The notes beneath the pieces are model-generated. The model saw only the letters and a program-made list of their open reading frames with translations. It did no database searches and was not told where the DNA came from. Shown one piece after another: positions 33,917-41,579 of a stretch of DNA of 44,365 bases. This stretch comes from an uncultured Massilia sp. (GTDB lineage Bacteria > Pseudomonadota > Gammaproteobacteria > Burkholderiales > Burkholderiaceae_D), in assembly GCA_913778765.1 (NCBI GenBank), contig CAJYXO010000253.1, forward strand, positions 1-44,365, read 5' to 3'. Position numbers and translations under genes: made by a program. How positions within the stretch are numbered: position 1 is the first letter of the stretch; each line of letters begins with the position of its first letter.

Positions 33917-34935
33917 TCGGCGGTCGCCTCGGCGAACAGCTGGACTTCGATGTCACCGTTGTCGGCCAGGTCCTTCACGGCGGCCATGATCTCGCGGCGG
34001 GTCTGCTCGATGCGCGACATCGGCACCGGGCCGGAACGGCGCATCAGGTCTTCGAAGCTCTGGGCCTGGCGCTTCGGCATCGCGCCCAGGATGACTTCGC
34101 GCAGCGCCGGCTCGGCGCCCTTGAGGGCCACGGCCCACTGCTCCAGCGGGATCTCGTCGAGCAGGCGCGTGATGGTCTGCTCGGTCTGTTTCGACAGGAT
34201 GAAGAAGTCGTACATCGACATCTCGATCTGCGACACCACTTCCGGATCGTGGGCGCGCAACAGCTCGACCATCTCGGCGCGGTTGTTCGGCAGGCGGTTC
34301 AGGATCTCGGCGGCCTGGCGCACGCCTTCCACGGCGGCGCTCTGGGTGTCGAGCGCGGACAGGCAGCGCTGCACCAGCTCTTCCAGCTCGGCCAGTAGTT
34401 CGCGGTCGATCTCTTCCAGGCGCGCCAGGTTCAGCAGCACCAGCTCGCGGCCCTCGGCCGGCAGCGCGTCGATGATCTGGCCGGCCAGTGCGGGCGGCAG
34501 GAAGGCCAGGAACACGGCCTGCATCTGCACGTGCTCGGCGGCGATATAGTCGGCCAGCCACTTCGGCGAGGCGTACTGCAGGCGCGCCATCATCGGACGG
34601 ATCGCATCGCCGTAGATGGTGTTCAGCACCGAGTTCGCGATCTCGCTGCCGAGCGCCAGGTCGAGCGAGCGCTTCAGGTAGTTGCGCGAGGCGCCGTGCA
34701 GGCCGCTCTGCTGGCGGTAGTCGTCGAAGAACTTCTGGATCGAGTTCTTCACGGCGTCGACCTTGATGCCGCTCATCCGGCTCATCACCTGGGTCAGCTC
34801 GATCAATTCCTCGCGCTCGAGGCAGCGCAGCACGGCGGCCGCCGGTTCTTCGCCGATCGACAGCAGTACGATCGCCGCCTGCTCGACCGGGGTCAGCGCC
34901 ACTTCTTGCACGTCGTTATTGTTCAGATCCGGCAT
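33913..34935 (-). CDS. fliG: flagellar motor switch protein FliG
   Basis: FliG couples the C ring to the MS ring and receives torque from MotA. The 340-residue protein has an N-terminal FliF-binding part (LTPVEQAAIVLLSIGEEPAA), the middle domain with EHVQMQAVFLAFLPPALAG (EHPQ-like motif), and a C-terminal torque domain (LLDEIPLEQWAVALKGAEPA, then LREVILGAMPKRQAQSFEDL). The length is usual. Its first 20 bases overlap the end of fliF, which suggests tight coupling of the two partners. Confidence 0.97.
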   Translation of the reverse strand: MPDLNNNDVQEVALTPVEQAAIVLLSIGEEPAAAVLRCLEREELIELTQVMSRMSGIKVDAVKNSIQKFFDDYRQQSGLHGASRNYLKRSLDLALGSEIANSVLNTIYGDAIRPMMARLQYASPKWLADYIAAEHVQMQAVFLAFLPPALAGQIIDALPAEGRELVLLNLARLEEIDRELLAELEELVQRCLSALDTQSAAVEGVRQAAEILNRLPNNRAEMVELLRAHDPEVVSQIEMSMYDFFILSKQTEQTITRLLDEIPLEQWAVALKGAEPALREVILGAMPKRQAQSFEDLMRRSGPVPMSRIEQTRREIMAAVKDLADNGDIEVQLFAEATAE

Positions 34936-36655
34936 TTTTCTTCTGCACCCATTGTTTGACCACTTCCGCCACCCGTTCCGGCTCCTTGCCCGCCAGGTTC
35001 TTCAGGTGGTCGACCATTACGTCCACGGCCGAACCGGCCGGTGGCAAATCATAGTTTTCCAGCAGCGGCTGGACCGGCATGGCGCCGCCCAGCGCAGCCG
35101 TGCCCGCAGCCGCCGGCAGGGCCACAGCCGCCGCATTGCCCGGCAGGGCCTGCGCGCCCGGTGCGGCCAGGGCGCCGGCGGCGCCCGACGCTGCCGCTGC
35201 GCCGCCCGGCAGCTGGGCCAGTGCCGGCGCTTGTGCACCCGGTGCGGCGCCGCGCTGGGTCAGCACGCGCATCAGCGGACGCAGCACCGCGAACCAGGCG
35301 AACAGGGCGCCGACGAGCCAGGCCGCATAGCCGGTCATGTCGACCACGTTGTCGCGCTGCTGGTACCACGGCTCGACCGGGGTCGGGGCCGGGAAGCTCA
35401 GCGAGGACACGGCCAGCACGTCGCCGCGGTTGGCGTCGATGCCCAGGCCGCCGCGCAGGATCTTGTCGATGTTGGCGATTTCGGCCGGGGTCCAGCCGGT
35501 CTTCGGCGACGCCGCCTTGGCGTTGTTCAGCACGACCGCCACCGACAGCTTCTTCAGGCGGCCACGCGAGCGCTTGATCTGGGTGATCGCGCGGTCGTAG
35601 GCGTACTGGCGGGTGGTGGCGTTCTTGCGCGCGCTGCCGTCGTCGGCCTTGGCGTTCGCATCGCCGGCGGCCGGGTTGTTCGGATCGGCGGTGCTCGATA
35701 CCGGCGGGCGGTTCGACAGCGTGCCCGGCACGCCCATCGCCATGCGGTTCTTCTCCATCTCTTCGCGCATCGCTTCGCTGGTGACCTTCGGGGCTTCGCC
35801 GTACTTTTCCTGGGTCTCTTCGATCTTGTCGTTGTCGACGTCGGCGGTCACGCTGACCTTGAAGTTCTCGGCGCCGAGCACGGGACCGAGTAGCTCGTTG
35901 ACGTTGGCGCGGACGTCGTCCTGGAAGCGCTTGGCGGCGGCATCGCCCTGGGCGGCGCCGTCGAAGCCGTCGGACAGGTCGACGCGCGAGGACAGGTAGT
36001 TACCGTTCTGGTCGACCAGCGACACGCGGTTCGGAGCCAGGCTCGACACGCTGCCCGAGACCAGGTTGACGATCGCGGCGATCTGTTCGTTCGACAGGGT
36101 ATGGCCCGGCTTGACCGCGACCACCACCGAGGCCGACGACTTGTCGCCGTCGCTGGCCACGAAGGAAGTCGACTTGGCGATCGCCAGGTGCACGCGCGCC
36201 GAGGCGATCGCATCGATCGTCAGGATCGACTGCGACAGCTCGCCTTCCAGGCCGCGCCGGAAGCGCACGTCCTGCACGAACTGCGACACGCCCAGCGGGT
36301 CGCTCTTGTCCATCAGCTCCAGGCCGGCCGGCAGCTGGGCCGTCACGCCCTTCGCCGCCAGCAGCATGCGGACCTTGCCAAGCTGGCCGGCGGGGACCAG
36401 CACCTGGCCGCTGTCCGGGTGGACGCGGTAGGGCACGTGCTCGGCTTCGAGCACGGACATCATGTCGGAAGCGGCGACCTTTTCGCGCGCGCCGAAGACC
36501 GGCTTGTAGTCGGCCTGGTCTTTCCACATGAAGAGGGTGACCGCGGCGGTGATGGCGATCGCCAGCACCAGCATCGGGGTCAGGTTTTTCGATAGCGCGG
36601 GCGGCAGCGCCGGCAGGCGTTTCCCGCCGATGGCGGACTTGAGAGCAGCAATCAC
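34916..36655 (-). CDS. fliF: flagellar MS-ring protein FliF
   Basis: FliF forms the MS ring, the base on which the flagellum is built. The 579-residue protein has an N-terminal membrane helix (LVLAIAITAAVTLFMWKDQA), the YscJ-type ring-building motif (YRVHPDSGQVLVPAGQLGKV), and ASARVHLAIAKSTSFVASDG. A second membrane helix follows (AAWLVGALFAWFAVLRPLM), then an Ala/Gly/Pro-rich segment. The C-terminal FliG-binding tail is VDVMVDHLKNLAGKEPERVA followed by EVVKQWVQ. The length is normal. Confidence 0.97.
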   Translation of the reverse strand: MIAALKSAIGGKRLPALPPALSKNLTPMLVLAIAITAAVTLFMWKDQADYKPVFGAREKVAASDMMSVLEAEHVPYRVHPDSGQVLVPAGQLGKVRMLLAAKGVTAQLPAGLELMDKSDPLGVSQFVQDVRFRRGLEGELSQSILTIDAIASARVHLAIAKSTSFVASDGDKSSASVVVAVKPGHTLSNEQIAAIVNLVSGSVSSLAPNRVSLVDQNGNYLSSRVDLSDGFDGAAQGDAAAKRFQDDVRANVNELLGPVLGAENFKVSVTADVDNDKIEETQEKYGEAPKVTSEAMREEMEKNRMAMGVPGTLSNRPPVSSTADPNNPAAGDANAKADDGSARKNATTRQYAYDRAITQIKRSRGRLKKLSVAVVLNNAKAASPKTGWTPAEIANIDKILRGGLGIDANRGDVLAVSSLSFPAPTPVEPWYQQRDNVVDMTGYAAWLVGALFAWFAVLRPLMRVLTQRGAAPGAQAPALAQLPGGAAAASGAAGALAAPGAQALPGNAAAVALPAAAGTAALGGAMPVQPLLENYDLPPAGSAVDVMVDHLKNLAGKEPERVAEVVKQWVQKKNAGSEQ

Positions 36656-36672
36656 GGTGAGCTTCTTCCTGA

Positions 36673-37017
36673 TCAGACGGGGAGCTTGAGCAGTTCGTCG
36701 ACGGCGCCCATGACCTTGTTACGGACCTGCATCAGCATCGAGAAGGACAGGTTGGCCTGCTGCGAGGACAGCATGGCGCCGACCAGGTCGTCGCTCTTGC
36801 CGCTGTCGACGGCGGCCATCTGTTCGCTGGCGGCGCGTTCCTGGTTGTCGACACTGGTCAGCGCGTCTTTCATGCTTTGCGCGAACGAGACGTTGCCGGT
36901 GGCGTTCTCCTGGGTCGGCTGCCCGGCGTCGAGCGCCGGCGCCACGGCGAGGCGGCTGGCGTCATTGGTCAGGGCGGCCAGATCGGCACGGATCAGACCG
37001 GCAAGTTCAGTTCCCAT
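36673..37017 (-). CDS. fliE: MS-ring/rod adapter protein FliE
   Basis: FliE links the MS ring to the rod and is the first exported subunit. ATG 37017 (MGTELAGLIRADLAALTNDA) has GGAG/GGAA upstream and gives 114 residues, close to the family norm; ATG 37035 would add six residues but has no ribosome site. The C-terminal signature is present: VSFAQSMKDALTSVDNQERA and GAMLSSQQANLSFSMLMQVR, followed by NKVMGAVDELLKLPV. It heads the 17-gene minus-strand unit that ends at 23530. Confidence 0.93.
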   Translation of the reverse strand: MGTELAGLIRADLAALTNDASRLAVAPALDAGQPTQENATGNVSFAQSMKDALTSVDNQERAASEQMAAVDSGKSDDLVGAMLSSQQANLSFSMLMQVRNKVMGAVDELLKLPV

Positions 37018-37097
37018 CGTGTTTTCCACTCCCATGCGTAAATATTCGTGTGTGACAGTTGGTAGTGATTTGACAGTGTTTCCAAGTGTCAATGTGT

Positions 37098-37113
37098 CGC
37101 AATTTCGATTGCG
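37098..37113. other. perfect hairpin with TTCG loop in the fliE leader
   Basis: CGCAAT, the loop TTCG, then ATTGCG. The loop reads TTCG on the plus strand and CGAA on the minus strand. It lies about 80 bases upstream of the fliE start and has no T run on either side. It could be an operator or an RNA leader hairpin. A looser repeat (GACAGTG...CAAGTGTC, 37072-37090) lies beside it. Confidence 0.4.
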
Positions 37114-37282
37114 CTTTGGAAATTGTTAAATTTTCAGGTTGCTCCCAATGCTTGGTTTCCGTCGCGGAACCGGGGAGAATACCAGCGCCACTCCGTATTA
37201 CCCAGGGCGAATTTCTGCAATTCCCTACCTGATGCGTGCATCTTACCGTACGGCAATGACGAATTCAAAGAGGAATCTCAAG

Positions 37283-37310
37283 TGGCGAGACACAATTTAG
37301 CAGGTATAAT
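37283..37310 (+). promoter_or_regulatory. candidate sigma-70 promoter of the fliM-flhA operon
   Basis: A consensus -10 TATAAT (37305-37310) lies 16 bases downstream of TGGCGA (37283-37288), a weak -35, and 57 bases before the fliM start. It falls in the 350-base gap 37018-37367 between divergent fliE and fliM, which otherwise holds the hairpin at 37098 and AT-rich sequence. No lafK-type regulator gene and no sigma-54 site were seen there. Confidence 0.5.
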
Positions 37311-37367
37311 AGTTGCCCATGGGAATGAAAAGAAAGCATTCCCGCTTATTAAATTGTTAATTCGAAC

Positions 37368-38222
37368 ATGCCGATCGCCAGTCTAGACTCCACCTCGCAG
37401 CACCAAGTGCTCGATCCCTGCCTGCTGGGGCGTCCGGTGCATCTGCTGCCCCAGTTCGCGGTGCGCCTGCAGGACGACCTCGACGCCGCCATGCAAGGCA
37501 GCGCGCGCCGTTATTGGGGCGGCTGGCGCCTCGACGGCGTCGAATTCGGCCGGGTCCCACAGGACCCGGGCCTGCGTTGGATGGCCGCAACAGGCGCCCT
37601 CGGCACGGTTTCGGTGGCTTTCGAGCGTGGCTTGTTACTGACACTGTTGGAACGGCGCTACGGTGGCCGTAGCGCCGCCGCAACGCCGCGCGATCCCGGC
37701 AGCGAGCGTATTACGGCGACGGAAGAGCGTCTTGTCGTCGTCCTGACGCAACACATGATCGATCTGTTGTATGCACGCGTCGCTGCCAGTGTGGCAATGG
37801 AAGTCGCGCCGGTCCCGGTGCCGGCCGGCGCCGTGATCGCTTCGACCATGCCGGGCAAGAGCGCCTGGACGGTCTGCGTGACGGTACGCGATGCCAATGG
37901 TGCAATCGGTCGTTGCTGGATTGCGCCGGATCAAAGCTTGATGGGGGCGATCCTGGGCAGCCTGCGGCCGGATCAGCCGCGGACGCATGCAGTGCGCGGC
38001 CCCGCCGAGCCGCTGTCGTCGAAGCTTCAGGTCAAGCTCGACGGCCAACTGGTCTCCAAGGAGATCACCCTGGGTGCGCTGTTCGACCTGAAAGTAGGGG
38101 ACGTGATCCCGGTCAATGTGGGCCGTGCCGACGTCCTGCTCGATGAAGCACGCTTGTTTACAGCGGCGGTCGCCGAGCACAAAGGAAAGCTGTGTTTAAC
38201 CTCTTTTGAAGATGCCGAATAA
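37368..38222 (+). CDS. fliM: flagellar motor switch protein FliM, short form without CheY-binding peptide
   Basis: FliM is the middle layer of the C ring. This 284-residue version has the central CheC-like domain (GRPVHLLPQFAVRLQDDLDA; WMAATGALGTVSVAFERGLL; DLLYARVAASVAMEVAP) and the C-terminal SpoA domain (LQVKLDGQLVSKEITLGALF, DLKVGDVIPVNVGRADVLLD). The usual N-terminal LSQDEIDALL peptide, where phospho-CheY binds, is absent. An in-frame TAA at 37350-37352 shows that the start cannot lie much further upstream. There is no clear ribosome site. It is followed directly by fliN, with no base between stop and start. Known FliM proteins are about 330 residues. Confidence 0.87.
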   Translation: MPIASLDSTSQHQVLDPCLLGRPVHLLPQFAVRLQDDLDAAMQGSARRYWGGWRLDGVEFGRVPQDPGLRWMAATGALGTVSVAFERGLLLTLLERRYGGRSAAATPRDPGSERITATEERLVVVLTQHMIDLLYARVAASVAMEVAPVPVPAGAVIASTMPGKSAWTVCVTVRDANGAIGRCWIAPDQSLMGAILGSLRPDQPRTHAVRGPAEPLSSKLQVKLDGQLVSKEITLGALFDLKVGDVIPVNVGRADVLLDEARLFTAAVAEHKGKLCLTSFEDAE

Positions 38223-38585
38223 ATGGACATGAACCTGAACGAGCACATCGCCGGTGGCGACATCATCATCGACGATCTGGAAGGCGCCGAGACCCCGGCT
38301 GCCGCACCGAGTGGGGCGGCCAAGTCGGCCCGCCTGCCGCAGATGATGCGCCGCATCCCGGTGACCCTGACGCTGGAAGTGGGTTCGGCCCGCATCTCCC
38401 TGCAGGAACTGATGGACATCGGTCCGTCCTCCGTGCTGCCGCTGGACGCGCTGGCCGGGGAGCCGCTGGTCATCAAGGTCAACGGCGCCGCCATCGGTCG
38501 CGCCGAAGTGGTGGTCGCGGGCGAGCAGTACGGCCTGAAGGTGATCGATCTCGACGGCCTGAACCTGGACCTGATCGCACCATGA
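38223..38585 (+). CDS. fliN: flagellar motor switch protein FliN
   Basis: FliN forms the base of the C ring and docks FliH. The 120-residue protein has a flexible, acidic and Ala-rich start and a SpoA domain: IPVTLTLEVGSARISLQELM, then IGPSSVLPLDALAGEPLVIK and GRAEVVVAGEQYGLKVID. The length is typical. It begins right after the fliM stop and overlaps fliP by four bases. No fliO lies between fliN and fliP. Confidence 0.95.
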   Translation: MDMNLNEHIAGGDIIIDDLEGAETPAAAPSGAAKSARLPQMMRRIPVTLTLEVGSARISLQELMDIGPSSVLPLDALAGEPLVIKVNGAAIGRAEVVVAGEQYGLKVIDLDGLNLDLIAP

Positions 38586-39373
38586 GGTTCGCACGTGGCG
38601 GCGCGCAGTCCGTGCGCCGTTATGCGCCGGCGTTCGCCGGCGCTTTCCTTTTGCTGGGCGCCGGCCTCGCCGCGGGCGCAGCGCATGCGGCGCCGCAAAA
38701 TCCCGACCTCCTGCCGGGGATCATCCCCGGCACCGGCAGCGGCCTCACCGTGAAGTCGCAGATCCTGGTCCTCATGACCATCCTCGGGCTGCTGCCGGTG
38801 ATGATCATGATGATGACCAGCTTCACGCGCTTCGTGATCGTGCTGTCGCTGCTGCGCCAGGCGCTCGGCCTGCAATCGGGCCTGCCGAACCGGATCGTCA
38901 CCGGCGTCGCCCTGATCCTCACGCTGCTGGTGATGCGTCCGGTCGGCGAGCAGGTCTGGAACGAAGCCTTCGTCCCCTACGACAAGGACAAGATCACGCT
39001 CGAGCAGGCGCTCAAGACCGCCGAGGTGCCGCTGTCGCGCTTCATGCTGGCCCAGACCAGCAAGGCGGCGCTGGCCCAGGTCGCGCACCTGGCCGGCGAA
39101 CCGGCCGAGATGGCGCCGATGCAGCGCGGCTTCACCGTCAAGCTGGCGGCCTTCGTGCTGTCGGAGCTGAAGAGCGCCTTCCAGATCGGCTGCATGCTGT
39201 TCATTCCCTTCCTGATCATCGACCTGGTGGTGTCCTCGGTGCTGATGGCGATGGGTATGATGATGTTGTCGCCGCTCGTGATTTCGCTGCCGTTCAAGCT
39301 GCTGCTGTTCGTGCTGGTCGACGGCTGGACCCTGACCGTGAACACGCTGGTCGGCAGCATCCACGGCTATTAG
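38582..39373 (+). CDS. fliP: flagellar export gate protein FliP
   Basis: FliP forms the core of the export gate with FliQ and FliR. The 263-residue precursor has a signal peptide (basic start, LLLGAGLAAGAAHA), then conserved PLVISLPFKLLLFVLVDGW-type helices. The motifs ILVLMTILGLLPVMIMMMTS and FTRFVIVLSLLRQALGLQSG are clear, as are PFLIIDLVVSSVLMAMGMMM and the end. FliO, which often helps FliP assemble, is not coded here, as in Flag-2 type clusters. Confidence 0.97.
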   Translation: MRFARGGAQSVRRYAPAFAGAFLLLGAGLAAGAAHAAPQNPDLLPGIIPGTGSGLTVKSQILVLMTILGLLPVMIMMMTSFTRFVIVLSLLRQALGLQSGLPNRIVTGVALILTLLVMRPVGEQVWNEAFVPYDKDKITLEQALKTAEVPLSRFMLAQTSKAALAQVAHLAGEPAEMAPMQRGFTVKLAAFVLSELKSAFQIGCMLFIPFLIIDLVVSSVLMAMGMMMLSPLVISLPFKLLLFVLVDGWTLTVNTLVGSIHGY

Positions 39374-39385
39374 AGACTGAAAGAC

Positions 39386-39655
39386 ATGACTCCCGATATC
39401 GCCGTCGACATCATGGTCGAGGCCCTGCAGCTGGTGATGCTGCTGGCGGCCGTGCTGGTGCTGCCCGGTCTCGTCACCGGCGTGATCGTCGCCGTGTTCC
39501 AGGCCGCCACCTCGATCAACGAACAGACCCTGAGCTTCCTGCCGCGCCTCCTGGTGACCCTGCTGGCGCTGATCGTGGCCGGCCACTGGATGACCGGCAA
39601 GCTGATGGACTACTGCGTGCACGTGTTCCAGCGTGCCGCGCAGCTGGTGGGTTAA
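39386..39655 (+). CDS. fliQ: flagellar export gate protein FliQ
   Basis: FliQ is a two-helix gate subunit. The 89-residue product is full length: MTPDIAVDIMVEALQLVMLL with LVLPGLVTGVIVAVFQAATS, INEQTLSFLPRLLVTLLALI and the end. It lies 12 bases after fliP and 12 bases before fliR. Position and sequence make the call certain. Confidence 0.97.
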   Translation: MTPDIAVDIMVEALQLVMLLAAVLVLPGLVTGVIVAVFQAATSINEQTLSFLPRLLVTLLALIVAGHWMTGKLMDYCVHVFQRAAQLVG

Positions 39656-39667
39656 AGGCCGGCCTCG

Positions 39668-40447
39668 ATGCTCGAAGTCGTCGGCTTCCTGCTCCCCCTG
39701 ATCAACGCCCTGTGGTGGCCGTTCGCGCGCTGCATGGCGATGTTCACGACCGCGCCGGTGCTGGGCGAAGCCTACGTGCCGCTGCCGGTGCGCGCGCTGC
39801 TGTCGGTGGTGCTGGCCTTCATGATGCTGCCGATGACGAAGGGGATGCCGATGCCGGACCCGTTCTCGCTGGCCGGCGTGGTGGCGATGGTCGAGCAGGC
39901 CGTGATCGGCGGCGCGATCGGCCTGGCGCTGCAGCTGACGATGGCGGTGGTGTCGATGCTGGGCTTCCTGGCGTCGAGCCAGATCGGCTTTTCGATGGCG
40001 CAGATGAACGACCCGATCAACGGCCAGCAGTCGGACGTGGTGTCCGGGCTGCTCGGGCTGGTGGCGATCCTGGTGTTCTTCGCGATCGACGGCCACCTGA
40101 TCCTGGTGGGCGTGCTGGGCCAGAGCTTCCTGGCCTGGCCGGTGGGTGGGGGCTATCACCCGATGCTGCTGCAGACCGTGGCGCTGAACGTCGGCTGGGT
40201 GTTCGCCGCGGCGATCCTGCTGGCGCTGCCGATCGTGTTCTCGACCCTGGTGGTGCAGCTCGGCATGGGCTTCCTGAACCGGGTGGCGCCCTCGCTGAAC
40301 CTGTTCTCGCTGGGCTTTTCGCTGGTGACCCTGTTCGGCCTGATGATGCTGGCCCAGGTGGTGCGCTTCATCCCCGAGCATTACGTGCAGATGACCAACC
40401 AGGTGCTGGAGATGCTCCAGCAGCAGATGAGGATGGCCCATGGCTGA
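39668..40447 (+). CDS. fliR: flagellar export gate protein FliR
   Basis: FliR completes the FliPQR gate. The 259-residue protein has multiple membrane helices, with PFARCMAMFTTAPVLGEAYV near the start. MSMLGFLASSQIGFSMAQ-type sequence follows in the middle (MLGFLASSQIGFSMAQMNDP), and the end is PSLNLFSLGFSLVTLFGLMM. The length is normal. It overlaps flhB by eight bases. Confidence 0.96.
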   Translation: MLEVVGFLLPLINALWWPFARCMAMFTTAPVLGEAYVPLPVRALLSVVLAFMMLPMTKGMPMPDPFSLAGVVAMVEQAVIGGAIGLALQLTMAVVSMLGFLASSQIGFSMAQMNDPINGQQSDVVSGLLGLVAILVFFAIDGHLILVGVLGQSFLAWPVGGGYHPMLLQTVALNVGWVFAAAILLALPIVFSTLVVQLGMGFLNRVAPSLNLFSLGFSLVTLFGLMMLAQVVRFIPEHYVQMTNQVLEMLQQQMRMAHG

Positions 40448-41579
40448 AGGCGCCGGCGGCGATAAAACAGAAAAGGCCTCGGCGCAGAAGCTGAGGAAGG
40501 CGCGCGAGCAGGGCCAGGTGGTCCGCTCGAAAGACCTGGCCACCGCGGTCGGCATCCTGGCCAGCCTGAAGCTGCTGGTGGTGTTGATGCCGGATTACCT
40601 GGAAGGCTTCCGCGCGCTGTTCCGGCTCGTGTTCGTGCCTGTCGGCGAGGCCGGCGCCATCGAGAACGCGCTGTCGATCGTGTTCAGCGCCGCCGCCATG
40701 CTGTTCATCAAAATGGTGCTGCCGCTGTTCACGGTCACGCTCGCGGTGGTGATCTCGAGCCTGGTGCCGGGCGGCTGGAACATCTCGACCGCCGCCCTGA
40801 TGCCGAACTTCGGCCGCTTCTCGCCGGTGTCGAACCTGGGCCAGCTGGCGTCCGCCAAGCACTGGAGCACCTTCGCGATCTCGGTCGCCAAGGCGATCGT
40901 GCTGGCGCTGGTGCTGTGGTACGTGGTCAATTCGGGCGCGATGACCTGGATCGATTTGCAGCGCATGCCGCTGTCGGATGCGGTGCTGCGCGGCGTCTCG
41001 CAGCTGTTCGACGGCCTGATGGCGATGATCTCGGTGTTCCTGATCTTCGCCCTGATCGACGTGCCGCTGCAGTCCTTCCTGTTCGCGCGCAACCAGCGCA
41101 TGAGCAAGCAGGAAGTGAAGGAAGAGTACAAGAGCAGCGAAGGCAAGCCTGAAGTGAAGCAGCGCATCCGCCAGATCCAGCAGCAGCTGGCGCGCCGCAA
41201 CGTGAACAAGACCGTGCCGACCGCCGACGTCGTGATCGTCAATCCCGAGCACTACGCGGTCGCGCTGAAGTACGACACCAGCCGCGCCGAAGCGCCCTTC
41301 GTGGTGGCCAAGGGCATCGACGAGATGGCCCTGTACATCAAGTCGGTCGCCGCGAAACACCAGATCGAGACGGTCGCGCTGCCGCCGCTGGCGCGCGCGA
41401 TCTACAACACCAGCCAGGTCCAGCAGCAGATCCCGGCCCAGCTCTACCAGGCGGTGTCGCAGGTGCTGAACTATGTGCTGCAACTGAATGCATTCCGTGC
41501 CGGCCGGCGCCAGGCGCCCCCACGGTTCCCGAATGAAGTCTTCGTCCCGAGTCAATTGAGTGAGGTATCCGCACAATGA
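40440..41579 (+). CDS. flhB: flagellar export switch protein FlhB with NPEH cleavage-site variant
   Basis: FlhB changes export specificity from hook to filament subunits. The 379-residue protein begins with the usual GGDKTEKASAQKLRKAREQG, has four membrane helices, then the linker QRMSKQEVKEEYKSSEGKPE. The autocleavage site reads N268-P269-E270-H271 (VVIVNPEHYAVALKYD) where nearly all FlhB and YscU proteins have NPTH. Asn and Pro, the residues of the cleaved bond, are kept. Overlaps of eight bases with fliR and four with flhA show coupling. Otherwise the protein is of normal length and intact. Confidence 0.96.
   Translation: MAEGAGGDKTEKASAQKLRKAREQGQVVRSKDLATAVGILASLKLLVVLMPDYLEGFRALFRLVFVPVGEAGAIENALSIVFSAAAMLFIKMVLPLFTVTLAVVISSLVPGGWNISTAALMPNFGRFSPVSNLGQLASAKHWSTFAISVAKAIVLALVLWYVVNSGAMTWIDLQRMPLSDAVLRGVSQLFDGLMAMISVFLIFALIDVPLQSFLFARNQRMSKQEVKEEYKSSEGKPEVKQRIRQIQQQLARRNVNKTVPTADVVIVNPEHYAVALKYDTSRAEAPFVVAKGIDEMALYIKSVAAKHQIETVALPPLARAIYNTSQVQQQIPAQLYQAVSQVLNYVLQLNAFRAGRRQAPPRFPNEVFVPSQLSEVSAQ

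Noticed and set aside
37036..37367. Sigma-54 promoter for a LafK-type hierarchy
   Set aside because: No convincing GG-N10-GC (TGGCAC-N5-TTGC) site was found on either strand of the interval.
37123..37386. 87-codon plus-strand frame in the fliE/fliM intergenic region
   Set aside because: It overlaps the fliM start in another frame and runs through the candidate promoter. Its product shows no family features, and it does not encode the missing FliM N-terminus.
38027..40555. 842-codon minus-strand frame antisense to fliMNPQR
   Set aside because: Extremely His/Gln/Arg-rich, as expected of the reverse strand of GC-rich membrane protein genes; the sense genes are certain.
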